From Brumimicrobium sp964585545 (GTDB taxonomy: Bacteria > Bacteroidota > Bacteroidia > Flavobacteriales_D > Crocinitomicaceae), in contig CAZPDT010000001.1 of assembly GCA_964585545.1 (NCBI GenBank), positions 1-64,000 of the forward strand: DNA of 64,000 nucleotides, written 5' to 3'. Both the position numbers and the translations under genes were made by a program. Of this stretch, positions 35,081 through 44,783 are shown in pieces; the stretch's first letter is position 1, and each line of letters opens with the position of its first letter. Below the pieces are notes generated by a model that was not told where the DNA came from, did not search any database, and was given only the letters and a program-made list of their open reading frames with translations.

Positions 35081-37300
35081 TTATACTTTTTTGGCCTCTT
35101 GAAGTGTCATTGAGAGCTTTTTTTCGATAGAAAAATCCATGGTTTGTGGATCTATTTTCGTTCTTAGTGAGGAGAGCCCAGTGCGTAATCTTTTTTTCCA
35201 ACTATAGAAATAAATGGAAGTCAATTTATTGAAATTGGGATTTGTCACAAATAACTCAATAGATGGTGATGTTATTCCAAAATATTCTCGTTCTGATACC
35301 TTGTCAATAAGATTTTTTTGTGAAACCTCCCACGCTGTTTTGTACACCTCTCGGATAGATGCTGGTATATTTTTCATGCTTTGGACGGCACCTTGGGATT
35401 GTATAATTTCTTGTAATAACAGGGGCGTCCATACTTTATTTTCAATTAGATCATGAAGTAAGTATGCATTCATTACAAGGGCGTCAGAAGTTGACCATTT
35501 GTGGGTTTGAACATAGGAAGAAATTGGAGAAGATCCTTTGACGTTCCCTAATATCTTTGAAACTTTAGGATCAAATGAACATGTAATGTTATAGGGAATG
35601 TACAATCCATATTCTTTTACTGCTTTTTTTAGGTTCATCCAATTCCAACGTATACCTGTTGGCATGTTCCATAAATCAAGGTGAAAATAATCTTTCCAAT
35701 TGGCATCCTCTTCTCTTGATTTGCAAATGCCTTTTTCTTTAGCCAATTGATTTGATGTTGTTGCTGCTGCAAACTGAATAGTTTCAAAAATTTCTTTATT
35801 TATTTGAGACGCCTCCTCTGCACAAAAAGGAAGCTTTAGTTTGAGAAGCAGCTCAGCAAATCCTTGAACTTCAATATGGACTGGGAGAGTATCTCCTGTT
35901 TTATCGTCGTTTAAATGGTTGTTTTCTGTTGAGGAACTTGAAGTCCTAATAATACGAGCAACAACATCGAAAAGTTGATTAAAATTAAAACCATTCTTGT
36001 CGTTTACAAACTGTGGAAGAGATAAGCCTGCAAAATGAGAAGGTTTACACGCTTGTTTTAAGTGTTCTGATGCCTTAATCGTAGCTTGAGAACGACTTAA
36101 TTTAGGATTATACTGATCCTTGAATAGAATCCGAATGGTCCCAGACTCTATTTGAGTTTCTAAAATCTTAAACCATATTTTTTGGGCTTTAATGGTTTGC
36201 AGCCCTTTTCCTTCAACCTCATATTTTTTATAAAGGGTTTCAAATTCACTGCCATAAACATCAGAAAGACCAGGACACACACTTGGACACATTAAAGTCC
36301 AATCTCCATTATTTTCGACCCGTTCCATAAATAAATCAGGTAACCATAATGCACGGTTTAAGTTGGAAATATGAGCATCGACATACGAAGCGTCGTCTTG
36401 TGACGTTAAGAATTCAAATATGTTGGCATGCCATGGCTCTATATACAAGGTAAATGGACGCTCGTCTGTTTCTTTTGTTTGATTGATGTAATCTACGGTA
36501 TCATTCAATAAATTGAGAGTGGATATAAATGTTTTAGAAGGAACATTGTGAACGGAAATACCTATTTCTTTGGTTGATTCCGTTATTTGTGCACAATCAG
36601 ATAAAATCTTGAAAAAAGAAGTTGTATTTTCTTCTTTTATTGTAATTGAATAGGGTTTTGGAGAATATTTTTGCCTTGTTTGATGCGAAGGCAGATTAGA
36701 AGGCAGGTATAGAAATAAGCCTTCAGACATTAACGTATAGGTCTTTATGATTTCGTCAATATTGTTTTTGTGCATGGCTACAGCGATGCGCATGAGATAA
36801 TCTTGAGGTCGTTCAACAATATTGTCCTCAATTTTCGCCAATAAAGTTTGTTTTAATTCATTTAAAGCAAGGATACTGTATGCATAATCTTTGTTGTAAT
36901 CGATTGCTTTTTCTATACGTTTTTTATGTAGCTTGATGATTTGGATTTGTTCAGCAGTTATTAACGGATAAGAAGCACCTGATGTTGTATCTAACTTGTA
37001 CAGGTCTTCCATCTTTTCAACAAAAGATGTTTTTGTTGTCCTATGTAGTGCCGCTACAAAGATACGAGAAGCCAAGACGAGGTAATCGGGGTGCAAGATT
37101 GATTTAGCCATTGAAGACTTTATCAATAGTTGAGGTAGAGTTTGTTCTTTTTTGTCGATTTTATATACGTTTTCAACTTCCGACAAGATGGAATCAATAG
37201 AGATGGTAGGATCCAATCCATCAGTTAGTCCTTTCATAAAGGTTTCAACTTGATTTAAATTCAACTTTTCTTTGTTTTTCTTTTCTTTAAATATTTTCAT
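35081..37300 (-). CDS. Ribonucleotide reductase alpha-like protein lacking all catalytic residues
   Basis: 739 residues, homologous over its full length to class Ia NrdA: HPDYLVLASRIFVAALH (70-86), VERPQDYLMRIAVAMH (162-177), YIEPWHANIFEFL (286-298), WTLMCPSVCPGLSDVYGSEF (334-353), EVQGFAELLLKLKLPF (477-492), LTSIYFYSWKKRLRTG (693-708). The catalytic parts are gone. The SSCFLL region carrying the first active-site Cys reads KYSPKPYSIT (211-220). NLCTEI reads EHLKQA (412-417). CNLASISLP reads SHFAGLSLP (421-429). The phosphate loop PTAST reads ITCSF (572-576). The radical-relay YY in MYYLRT reads LSSLRT (709-714). The C-terminal Cys pair and a normal ATP-cone are missing. The frame is open throughout, so it is likely expressed with a non-reductase role. 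Confidence 0.9.
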   Translation of the reverse strand: MKIFKEKKNKEKLNLNQVETFMKGLTDGLDPTISIDSILSEVENVYKIDKKEQTLPQLLIKSSMAKSILHPDYLVLASRIFVAALHRTTKTSFVEKMEDLYKLDTTSGASYPLITAEQIQIIKLHKKRIEKAIDYNKDYAYSILALNELKQTLLAKIEDNIVERPQDYLMRIAVAMHKNNIDEIIKTYTLMSEGLFLYLPSNLPSHQTRQKYSPKPYSITIKEENTTSFFKILSDCAQITESTKEIGISVHNVPSKTFISTLNLLNDTVDYINQTKETDERPFTLYIEPWHANIFEFLTSQDDASYVDAHISNLNRALWLPDLFMERVENNGDWTLMCPSVCPGLSDVYGSEFETLYKKYEVEGKGLQTIKAQKIWFKILETQIESGTIRILFKDQYNPKLSRSQATIKASEHLKQACKPSHFAGLSLPQFVNDKNGFNFNQLFDVVARIIRTSSSSTENNHLNDDKTGDTLPVHIEVQGFAELLLKLKLPFCAEEASQINKEIFETIQFAAATTSNQLAKEKGICKSREEDANWKDYFHLDLWNMPTGIRWNWMNLKKAVKEYGLYIPYNITCSFDPKVSKILGNVKGSSPISSYVQTHKWSTSDALVMNAYLLHDLIENKVWTPLLLQEIIQSQGAVQSMKNIPASIREVYKTAWEVSQKNLIDKVSEREYFGITSPSIELFVTNPNFNKLTSIYFYSWKKRLRTGLSSLRTKIDPQTMDFSIEKKLSMTLQEAKKV

Positions 37301-37323
37301 AATTAGGTTAAATTATTAATGTT

Positions 37324-38196
37324 TTATTGGGTTAATACACCCATAAATTCAAAAGGGTTAGTTACATCAAATAGTTTTTCATATTGAAGTTCAACTAAAA
37401 GTTGATCTGCGACAAACTCAATATATTGTGCCATTAATTCTGAGTTCATTCCAATCAAATTCACGGGAAGCGCATCGATAACAAATTCTTTTTCTATGGC
37501 TACAGCATCTGAGATTATTTTTTGCACTTTTTCTTGTGATAATTTATTTTCCAGATGAGAATTGTAGAGCAAGCAGGCAAAATCACAATGGAGACCTTCA
37601 TCTCTGGATATAAGCTTGTTGGCAAAAGATAAGCCCGGCATTAAACCGCGTTTTTGAAGCCAGAATATAGAGCAGAAAGATCCAGAAAAAAAGATACCTT
37701 CTACTGCAACGAAAGCGATAAGACGTTCGGCATAGCTGCCTTTTTCAATCCATCGGAGCGCCCAGTTGGCTTTTTTTTGAACACAATCCATAGTTTCTAA
37801 GGCATTGAACAGATGGTTTTTCTCTGCGGTGTCTTGAATGTAGGTATCGATAAGCATAGAATAGGTTTCGGAATGGATATTCTCCATTGCTATTTGGAAT
37901 CCATAAAAGAACTTGGCCTCGGTATATTGGACTTCTGATAAAAAATTTTCTGCTAAATTTTCGTTGACAATACCATCTGAAGCAGCAAAAAATGCCAAAA
38001 CATGCTTTATAAAATATTGTTCATCTTTACTGAGCTTAACTTCCCAGTCGATTAAATCTGCTTTTAGGTCAATTTCATCTGTGGTCCAAAACCAGACTTT
38101 TTGTTGTTGGTAAAACGTCCAAATGTCTTTGTGTTGAATGGGAAATAAAACAAATCTGTTCTTATTTTCTTCTAGAATAGGTTCTGTTTGTGACAT
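37324..38196 (-). CDS. Ribonucleotide reductase beta-like diiron protein without the C-terminal docking tail
   Basis: 290 residues, close to class Ia NrdB. All diiron and radical residues are present: D74 (AASDG), E105, H108 and Y112 (MENIHSETY), E166 (AVEGIFF), E200 and H203 (SRDEGLHCD). It ends at NPFEFMGVLTQ; family proteins are about 325 residues and continue about 35 residues to a tail with the relay Tyr and the acidic-aromatic end that binds alpha. Only 23 bases separate its stop from the alpha-like gene, and the lost tail is not found in another frame. The gene order beta-alpha is normal for the phylum. I infer an assembled diiron-tyrosyl protein that no longer passes a radical to alpha. 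Start ATG 38196. Confidence 0.92.
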   Translation of the reverse strand: MSQTEPILEENKNRFVLFPIQHKDIWTFYQQQKVWFWTTDEIDLKADLIDWEVKLSKDEQYFIKHVLAFFAASDGIVNENLAENFLSEVQYTEAKFFYGFQIAMENIHSETYSMLIDTYIQDTAEKNHLFNALETMDCVQKKANWALRWIEKGSYAERLIAFVAVEGIFFSGSFCSIFWLQKRGLMPGLSFANKLISRDEGLHCDFACLLYNSHLENKLSQEKVQKIISDAVAIEKEFVIDALPVNLIGMNSELMAQYIEFVADQLLVELQYEKLFDVTNPFEFMGVLTQ

Positions 38197-38229
38197 ATTT
38201 TATCTGTTGATGTTTTTGTAGTTGTAATG

Positions 38230-38257
38230 CAATAATAAGTCTTGCACTTGAGGACAA
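38230..38257 (-). promoter_or_regulatory. Candidate promoter of the RNR-like operon
   Basis: On the minus strand, TTG (38257-38255), a 17-base spacer, then TATTATTG (38237-38230), a 7 of 8 match to TAnnTTTG. I saw no palindrome like an NrdR box in the 378-base gap to comF. The gap otherwise holds no gene. Confidence 0.4.
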
Positions 38258-38574
38258 AAAAAGGCATAATATTTTATGAAAACAATGAAAAGAAATCCAC
38301 AAGAAATATTTTCGATTGTTTATAAAATTTCTTTTCGTTGCATAGAGTGGTTAGCATGATTTATTAACATCAAAATAAAAGATATTCACATAAAAGCGGT
38401 TTGGTTTATTTAAAAAACTTATTTAAATTTAAAAGCAACAATATCCCTAATAAAAAGATGTCTACCACTTGGTTGATCTGTATTAAGATATTGATAATAA
38501 ATTAATTGTGATATTATTTGCAAAGATTTTGAAACTGAATAAACTGAAAGACAAGAGGGTAATAAATTGGGGGT

Positions 38575-39294
38575 ATGAATTTTAAAATAAGCGATATAGC
38601 AAAGGAATATGCGGAAGGATTCATTTCTTTATTTTATCCTCAATTTTGTGTTATTTGCAAAAAGGAATTGAGTGTTCAACAAGAACATTTTTGTTTTTTA
38701 TGTGAACAAGATTTGCATTTGACGTATTTTGAAAAATATAAAGTATCGAGCATAGCGGATGAACTATTTTGGGGACGGATAAAAGCAGAAAATGTTTATG
38801 CTTTACTTTATTATGAGAAAGGAAATTCTACGCAAAAAATCCTTCACCATATAAAATATCACGAAGGGAGAGCATTGGGTCATTTTATGGGGCGAATGAT
38901 TGGGCAACGGCTAAAAAATAACAAAAAATTTGCATCAATAGAAGCATTAATACCGATTCCTCTCCATTCCAAAAAGGAGTTTTTGCGGGGATACAATCAA
39001 AGTTTGGTGATTGCAGAAGGCGTTCAAGAAGCATTGGAAATACCTATTGTTCATGGTTTGTATCGCAAATCAGATGATGCTTCACAAACAAAAAAATCAA
39101 AAGAAGAGCGCTACGAGAATGTAAGAGGAAAGTTTGCAGCACAAGCAAGTGAGATTGAGAAATATCGTCATGTTATGGTGCTTGATGATGTTTTGACCAC
39201 GGGTTCAACTCTAGAGTTTGCTGCCAAAGCTATTCTTGATGCCACCAACGGTATTCAAATTAGCCTGGGCACTGTAGCAATGGCACATCATTAA
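38575..39294 (+). CDS. ComF family phosphoribosyltransferase-like protein
   Basis: 239 residues. An N-terminal zinc-finger-like double CxxC (CVICKKELSVQQEHFCFLC, about 22-41) precedes a type I phosphoribosyltransferase fold with the PRPP loop MVLDDVLTTGSTLEFAAKAI (about 203-222) and the family motif LIPIPLHSKKEFLRGYNQS. ComF proteins are needed for DNA uptake in competent bacteria and widespread elsewhere; here no other competence gene is near. The start at ATG 38575 gives the standard length. It is divergent from the RNR-like operon. Confidence 0.88.
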   Translation: MNFKISDIAKEYAEGFISLFYPQFCVICKKELSVQQEHFCFLCEQDLHLTYFEKYKVSSIADELFWGRIKAENVYALLYYEKGNSTQKILHHIKYHEGRALGHFMGRMIGQRLKNNKKFASIEALIPIPLHSKKEFLRGYNQSLVIAEGVQEALEIPIVHGLYRKSDDASQTKKSKEERYENVRGKFAAQASEIEKYRHVMVLDDVLTTGSTLEFAAKAILDATNGIQISLGTVAMAHH

Positions 39295-39478
39295 ACGAAT
39301 TGGATTTATATTTGGAGCGGTAAGCATGGAGAGTAGTAGCTCTAAGCTGCCTATGCTAGTGTAGCTAACTTTCAGTAAAAAAAAAACAGTTTGCAACCAT
39401 TTTTAATAAAAATTCGTCTTATTATTTGAAATGTTAAACAGAAACTAAGCTAGAGCTATGGAGATAAAGATCACAAAC

Positions 39479-41716
39479 ATGAAAAATTTCTTTTCTTTTT
39501 TAATTTTGACATTGGGGATGTTGTTATTTAACACCCACTCCTTTGCTCAACAAATCCAATTGACAAATCCAAGTATGACACCAGCACAAGCCGTGCAGAA
39601 TGTACTTTTGGGATCAGGTGTTAATGCATTTAATGTTACGTTTAATGGCTCACCTGCTTCGGCCAATACTGCGCAAAATTCTGTGCGCCATTTTAATAAT
39701 GGTGGCGGAACCTTTCCAATTGCCGAAGGGGTTTTATTGAATACATTTAGTGCACCTTCTGTTAATAACGATTCCGATTTAAACGCTATTGATTTAAGTG
39801 GAAATGGAGTGACCAATGGAGTGATTGTTGAATTTGACTTTGTTCCCTCAGGAGATACCCTTTCTTTTAACTATATGTTTGCCTCTTCTGAATATTCTAG
39901 CTATACATGTTCTGATTATAATGATGTATTTGGGTTTTTTATTTCTGGTCCAGGCATTTCTGGTCCTTACAGTAACAATTCAGTTAACCTTGCTATTATT
40001 CCAGGATCAGATACCATCCCTGGCAATCCCAATGGAACACCTGTGGGAATCAATACAGTAAATTCGGGAGTAGCCACTGGAGGCAACTCTACGAATTGTT
40101 CTAATGTCAACCCCAATTGGCTTATAGATGCACAATATTGGACCAATTCCTACAACAGCACGATGGGAGGTGTACCTGGAGGTTATAATGGAGCAACAGT
40201 GCTTTTGTCAGCCAATGCAAAATTGGTGTGTAATGATACATTTCATATTAAAATGGCAATCTCGAATGTAGATGATACTGCCCTTAATTCCGGTGTATTT
40301 TTAGAAGCCAACTCGTTTTCATCGGAGGGTGTAGATATATCAATAGAAGCCAATACAAGCACCTCAGATACCATGCTTATTGAAGGATGTAGTGAAGGAA
40401 CAGTATATTTTTCTCGACCTGCTTCACAATCGAACGACTCTTTATCTATTATATTTACTGTTGGAGGAACAGCAACACAAGGTGATGACTTTCCAGTTCT
40501 TGCTCCTGGAGATAGTATTGTCTTACTTCCAGGGCAAACGAAAGATTCTTTAACAATATCACCTGTACAAGATAATATACCAGAAGGTCTGGAGAATATC
40601 ATTATATCTGCATATACTATCAATAATTGTGGAGATACAATTTACACAGAAGGAATAATTTGGATTGATGACGAACCCCACTCTATCGTTACTTCAACAG
40701 ATACAACAGTTCTGTGTTCTAGCGATAGTATTCCATTAAGCGCATTAACAGAAGACAACTTCCATTTTGAACCGTACACTTATTCATGGAACGAAATAGG
40801 TACTCAAGATACCCTTTACGGCAATCCAATTATTGGGGAGGCGTATGGTCATGACACCGTTGTCCAATATTTGGTTACCTCCACAGATGCTTGTGGATTC
40901 CAATACACGGATACCGCAACAATTACTTTACATCAAACATTGAATATCGACTCTTTGAAACAGTTTATAGCCACCTGTGGAGAAAGTGATGGTGCCGTAG
41001 TAGGATATGGATCAGGGTTTACTGGAACCCCCTCTTACATTTGGACAAGCTCTATTGTTGATACAATTCCTGGGGATTCTGTAAGTGCAACAGCTTGGTT
41101 GAATAGATCAGCAGGATGGTATTACTTCTCAATTGAAGATGATGTCTGTAAGGTACTCGACAGTATTTTGGTAGAACAAACTCCACCACCAGAAGCAAGT
41201 TTTGAAGCCAATCCTGATTCTGGAATGTCTCCTTTAGATGTCACTTTTGTGAATACCTCTGAGGCTGCTTCATCATATTATTGGGACTTTGGAAACGGAG
41301 TGGATACAACAGTCAGTAATACGAACAATCAATACCAGACATATATTGAAGAAGGAACGTACACTGTTACATTAATTACTCAAGAAGGTACTTGTACAGA
41401 TCAAACTTCTAAAGAAATCACAGTTGTTCTTCCAGTTCTTTATGATTTACCCAATATATTTACTCCAAATGGAGATGGAGAAAATGATTTCTTTACTATT
41501 AATGCAAAAAATGCTAAAGCGTTACATGTAGTGATTGTAAACCGTTGGGGGAATGTTCTGTTTGAAAGCAATGATGTTAACTTTACTTGGGATGGAACAA
41601 CAAAATCTGGGCAGCCTGTAGATGATGGAACATACTTCTATAAGTTTACAATTACTGATCATTCAGGAACAGAAAAACAAGAACACGGCTTTGTTCACGT
41701 GGTGAGGAATAAATAG
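39479..41716 (+). CDS. Choice-of-anchor L protein with T9SS type B sorting domain
   Basis: From ATG 39479 (MKNFFSFLILTLGMLLFNTH, signal peptide ending SFAQ) the product is 745 residues. Domains in order: choice-of-anchor L (about 22-285, LTNPSMTPAQAVQNVLLGSG, FMFASSEYSSYTC-like core), a Calx-beta-like domain (about 295-400, GTVYFSRPASQ, GTATQGDDFPVL), an unassigned Ig-like part, a PKD module (about 570-650, ASFEANPDSGMSPLDVTFVN, YYWDFGNG), and a type B gliding-associated C-terminal domain (about 655-745, LPNIFTPNGDGENDFFTI, NRWGNVLFES, DDGTYFYKF). A surface adhesin or cell-surface protein exported by T9SS is likely. Confidence 0.9.
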   Translation: MKNFFSFLILTLGMLLFNTHSFAQQIQLTNPSMTPAQAVQNVLLGSGVNAFNVTFNGSPASANTAQNSVRHFNNGGGTFPIAEGVLLNTFSAPSVNNDSDLNAIDLSGNGVTNGVIVEFDFVPSGDTLSFNYMFASSEYSSYTCSDYNDVFGFFISGPGISGPYSNNSVNLAIIPGSDTIPGNPNGTPVGINTVNSGVATGGNSTNCSNVNPNWLIDAQYWTNSYNSTMGGVPGGYNGATVLLSANAKLVCNDTFHIKMAISNVDDTALNSGVFLEANSFSSEGVDISIEANTSTSDTMLIEGCSEGTVYFSRPASQSNDSLSIIFTVGGTATQGDDFPVLAPGDSIVLLPGQTKDSLTISPVQDNIPEGLENIIISAYTINNCGDTIYTEGIIWIDDEPHSIVTSTDTTVLCSSDSIPLSALTEDNFHFEPYTYSWNEIGTQDTLYGNPIIGEAYGHDTVVQYLVTSTDACGFQYTDTATITLHQTLNIDSLKQFIATCGESDGAVVGYGSGFTGTPSYIWTSSIVDTIPGDSVSATAWLNRSAGWYYFSIEDDVCKVLDSILVEQTPPPEASFEANPDSGMSPLDVTFVNTSEAASSYYWDFGNGVDTTVSNTNNQYQTYIEEGTYTVTLITQEGTCTDQTSKEITVVLPVLYDLPNIFTPNGDGENDFFTINAKNAKALHVVIVNRWGNVLFESNDVNFTWDGTTKSGQPVDDGTYFYKFTITDHSGTEKQEHGFVHVVRNK

Positions 41717-41795
41717 TGTTTGGTTGGAATCATAACAATGTTAAAACTGATCCTTTTTAGCCTATTTCACTTTTTTTCTTGTCGGCTGGTGCGGG

Positions 41796-42707
41796 TTAAA
41801 GAGAGAAATTACTGCATTTCTTTTTTCGTGTGATTTCAAAATGAGATCCTTGGGGTACATTGGGCATGTATGATATAGTATCTCCATGAAAAAAAAGTAA
41901 ATTCTTTACAAGATACAAACCAAGTCCTGTCCCTGTTTGTCCTCTTGTTTCTTCGCTTCCTATACGGAAAAATTTATTAAAAATATCTTTCCTGTACCGC
42001 TGTGGTATGCCTTTGCCATTATCTTTTACGCCCCAAACAATGTTGTCTTTGTCTTTTCTCAAATAGACTTCAATTGTGGCGGCTTTTCCTGCATATTTAT
42101 AGGCGTTTTCTAAAAGGTTATGGAGTACAGTTTTAATAATAAATAAATCAACTTTACACATAATGTCTGCTGTAATATTCAGTTGGACTGGAATCCTATT
42201 CTTCGCCCAATTGTTTGTGATCTGATTTACTTTTTCACTTAAATTACAAACTTCCAAGTTAAGTTTAAAATGCTGATTTTCAATGCGAGTTGCTGTCAGA
42301 ATGTTTTCAATCATATCTTCGAGCCTATTGTTTTCATTGAGGGCTTGTGTAAGAAGTTGCTCCTGTTGTTCTCTGTCTAAACTTTTTCTTTTTATGAGTG
42401 TCTGAAGATTCAATTTATTGGAAGCCAAAGGTGTTTTTAATTCATGGGTAACAGACAACAAGAAATTATTTTGTCGTTTTGACATCTTTATTTCCTTTTG
42501 AATTGAACTTCGTATTTTCCAAAGACCAATTAAAAGTAAGGAAAAGAAGACCAAGCCTTCTCCAATAATCATGATAAATTGTTTTTCTTGCGCATCTGGG
42601 GTATTGATTTCTGCACTCAATTCCACAAGAAGATATGTCCACCAGGCAAACTGAAATACGACATAAAAGCCCAAAACATAGAACAAGATAGCCGTTTGCC
42701 TCTTCAT
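41796..42707 (-). CDS. Sensor histidine kinase, orphan
   Basis: 303 residues. Two membrane segments (about 7-29 and 45-63) enclose a very short periplasmic loop, so little extracellular sensing surface. The H-box is FLLSVTHELKTPLASNKLNL, the N-box HNLLENAYKYAG, and the ATP-lid motifs DNGKGIP and GQTGTGLGLYLVKNL. No response regulator gene is adjacent; it lies 15 bases after the PurF-like gene on the same strand and may be co-transcribed with it. The C-terminal end is cysteine/lysine-rich and short. Confidence 0.88.
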   Translation of the reverse strand: MKRQTAILFYVLGFYVVFQFAWWTYLLVELSAEINTPDAQEKQFIMIIGEGLVFFSLLLIGLWKIRSSIQKEIKMSKRQNNFLLSVTHELKTPLASNKLNLQTLIKRKSLDREQQEQLLTQALNENNRLEDMIENILTATRIENQHFKLNLEVCNLSEKVNQITNNWAKNRIPVQLNITADIMCKVDLFIIKTVLHNLLENAYKYAGKAATIEVYLRKDKDNIVWGVKDNGKGIPQRYRKDIFNKFFRIGSEETRGQTGTGLGLYLVKNLLFFHGDTISYMPNVPQGSHFEITRKKKCSNFSL

Positions 42708-42722
42708 AAAGAAAATTTATAT

Positions 42723-44606
42723 TTAAAGTCCTTCAATATAATCAATAAATGCTTTATTGACCATTTTGTTTCCTCCAGGTGTAGGATAATTGCCAGTAAA
42801 ATACCAATCCCCCTTATTGTTTGGACAAGCTTCATGAAGGTTCTCAATGGTTTGATACAAAATTTCTAAATCTGATTGCATTCCAATTGGGGTTAGAATT
42901 TCCGTTATCTTGGCAGAAATTTCATCTGCAGAAAAAGGAGCATAAACTTCTTTAACATAGTTTTTTATTTGCTCCTTAGGTGCTTGTTCTTGTTCTTTAC
43001 ATTTTTTGTATACATCGTCAAGAATATAAGCTTTTCCCCGTTCTTTTAACAGTTCAATGGCAGCCTCAAATGCAATAAACTCATTCATTTCAGTCATGTA
43101 AATACCATAGCAATCGGGATAGCGAACCTGTGGAGCCGAGGAAACAACCACAATCTTTTTCGGTTCTAATCGGTCTAAGATGTTTAAAATACTTTGTTTT
43201 AAAGTTGTTCCACGTACGATAGAATCATCGATAACTACTAATGTATCTTTGTGGCGCCGAACAGTTCCATAGGTGATATCATAAACGTGTGCGACCATAT
43301 CATCCCGGGTATCATCTTGTGATATAAAAGTCCGCAATTTCGCATCCTTAATGGCAATTTTCTCAAAACGGGTCTTGCGGTTGAGAATTTTTTGTAATTT
43401 TTTGTCTGTAATATCTTTCCCCAAGTCTTTAATGGCTTGAAATTTCTCCGTGTTTAAGTGATCTTCCAACCCCTTCATCATGCCATAAAATGACATTTCT
43501 GCGGTGTTGGGAATAAAAGAAAATACGGCATTGTCTAAATCATTATCAATGCTCTTCATAATTTTAGGAACAAGAAAATTCCCCAATCTTTTCCTTTCGT
43601 GGTAGATATCATAATCATTTCCTCTTGAGAAGTAGATGCGTTCAAATGAACAGGCATTTCTTTCACTTGGTCGATTAATTGTGAGCTCATCAACATGTCC
43701 TGATTTCTTTATAATTAAAGCACTTCCTGGAGTCAATTCTTTGATTTCCTCTTTCTTTAGATTGAATGCTGTTTGAATAACCGGGCGTTCAGATGCGACA
43801 ACACACAATTCATCATCTTCATACCAAAAAGCTGGCCGAATTCCCGCCGGATCTCGAAGCACAAAAGCATCTCCATGACCCAAAAGTCCAGCCATGGCAT
43901 ATCCACCATCCCAATCTTCTGAAGCTCGAGTAAGAATCTTTGGGATGTCAATGTTCTCCATAATTTTTGAAGTAATTTCCCGATTGTCGTAGCCTTGTGA
44001 CTTGTAGTTTTGAAAGAGTGTTTCATTTTCTACATCCAGGAAATGACCAATCTTTTCAAGTACAGTCACTAAATCCGACTTTTCTTTTGGGTGCTGACCC
44101 AAATTGAAAAGTACATTGAACAATTCGTCAACATTAGTGAGGTGAAAGTTCCCCGCCAGAACAAGGTTTCTTGTCATCCAATTATTTTGGCGCAAAGCAG
44201 GATGGCAACTTTCTAATTTTTTTTCAGTTGACCCATACCGTAAATGCCCCAAAAATAATTCACCTGTAAAACCCGCATTCTTCTTTAAATAATCTACGTC
44301 TTTGAGCTTTTCAGGGTGCTTGCGTTCGATGTCTTCAAAGCGTTTATTGATGTGTTGGAAGATGTCTTGTATGGGTTCTTCAGCAACAGAACGGTATCTG
44401 GATATAAATCTTTCACCAGGATTCATATCAAGTTTAATGTTGGCTAATCCAACACCATCTTGACCTCTATTTCGTTGCTTTTCCATTAGCAAATACATCT
44501 TGTTCAGTCCATAAAAGGCCGATCCATACTTGTCTAAATAGAATTCTAAGGGTTTTTTTAAACGGAGAAGCGCAATCCCACATTCATGCTTTATTGAATC
44601 ACTCAT
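42723..44606 (-). CDS. PurF-like amidophosphoribosyltransferase (Bacteroidetes long form)
   Basis: From ATG 44606 (MSDSIKHECGIALLRLKKPL) the product is 627 residues, longer than standard PurF (about 470-510). The N-terminal Ntn glutaminase domain has the Cys in HECGIALL, GLANIKLDMN, HLRYGSTEKK and RNLVLAGNFHL. The phosphoribosyltransferase domain has the PRPP loop TLVVIDDSIVRGTTLKQSIL. About 120 extra residues follow. If Cys9 is the nucleophile, eight residues must be removed, as in B. subtilis PurF propeptide processing. The start is fixed by a -7 element that overlaps the longer reading. Whether this is the main PurF or a paralogue cannot be told here. Confidence 0.85.
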   Translation of the reverse strand: MSDSIKHECGIALLRLKKPLEFYLDKYGSAFYGLNKMYLLMEKQRNRGQDGVGLANIKLDMNPGERFISRYRSVAEEPIQDIFQHINKRFEDIERKHPEKLKDVDYLKKNAGFTGELFLGHLRYGSTEKKLESCHPALRQNNWMTRNLVLAGNFHLTNVDELFNVLFNLGQHPKEKSDLVTVLEKIGHFLDVENETLFQNYKSQGYDNREITSKIMENIDIPKILTRASEDWDGGYAMAGLLGHGDAFVLRDPAGIRPAFWYEDDELCVVASERPVIQTAFNLKKEEIKELTPGSALIIKKSGHVDELTINRPSERNACSFERIYFSRGNDYDIYHERKRLGNFLVPKIMKSIDNDLDNAVFSFIPNTAEMSFYGMMKGLEDHLNTEKFQAIKDLGKDITDKKLQKILNRKTRFEKIAIKDAKLRTFISQDDTRDDMVAHVYDITYGTVRRHKDTLVVIDDSIVRGTTLKQSILNILDRLEPKKIVVVSSAPQVRYPDCYGIYMTEMNEFIAFEAAIELLKERGKAYILDDVYKKCKEQEQAPKEQIKNYVKEVYAPFSADEISAKITEILTPIGMQSDLEILYQTIENLHEACPNNKGDWYFTGNYPTPGGNKMVNKAFIDYIEGL

Positions 44607-44627
44607 TGACTTGTTGTTTTTCTGGTA

Positions 44628-44635
44628 CAAAAATA
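44628..44635 (-). promoter_or_regulatory. -7 promoter element for the PurF-like gene
   Basis: On the minus strand this reads TATTTTTG, an exact TAnnTTTG match. It overlaps the start of the longer open frame (44630) and so favours ATG 44606. Confidence 0.5.
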
Positions 44636-44783
44636 CTCCTTATATCTTTTTTTACCATAAAAAAATGAGAATTGTGTTAAAACTTATCAAAAAAGCAACC
44701 TTAAGCCATTAAAATAGTTATACTATACAGGATTTAACATGAATCTTTCTTAAGAATAAAGTGAGTATTTGTATATTTGAATA

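Noticed and set aside
35081..38196. RNR genes inactivated as ordinary pseudogenes
   Set aside because: Both frames are full length without stops or frameshifts, the diiron site is complete, and the losses in the two proteins correspond functionally. Decay would not be so selective.
44772..44779. TATATTTG as the promoter of the large surface protein gene
   Set aside because: It is an exact -7 match, but only four bases before the ATG, so the start of transcription would fall at or after the start codon. It was noted in the gene entry and not listed as a promoter.
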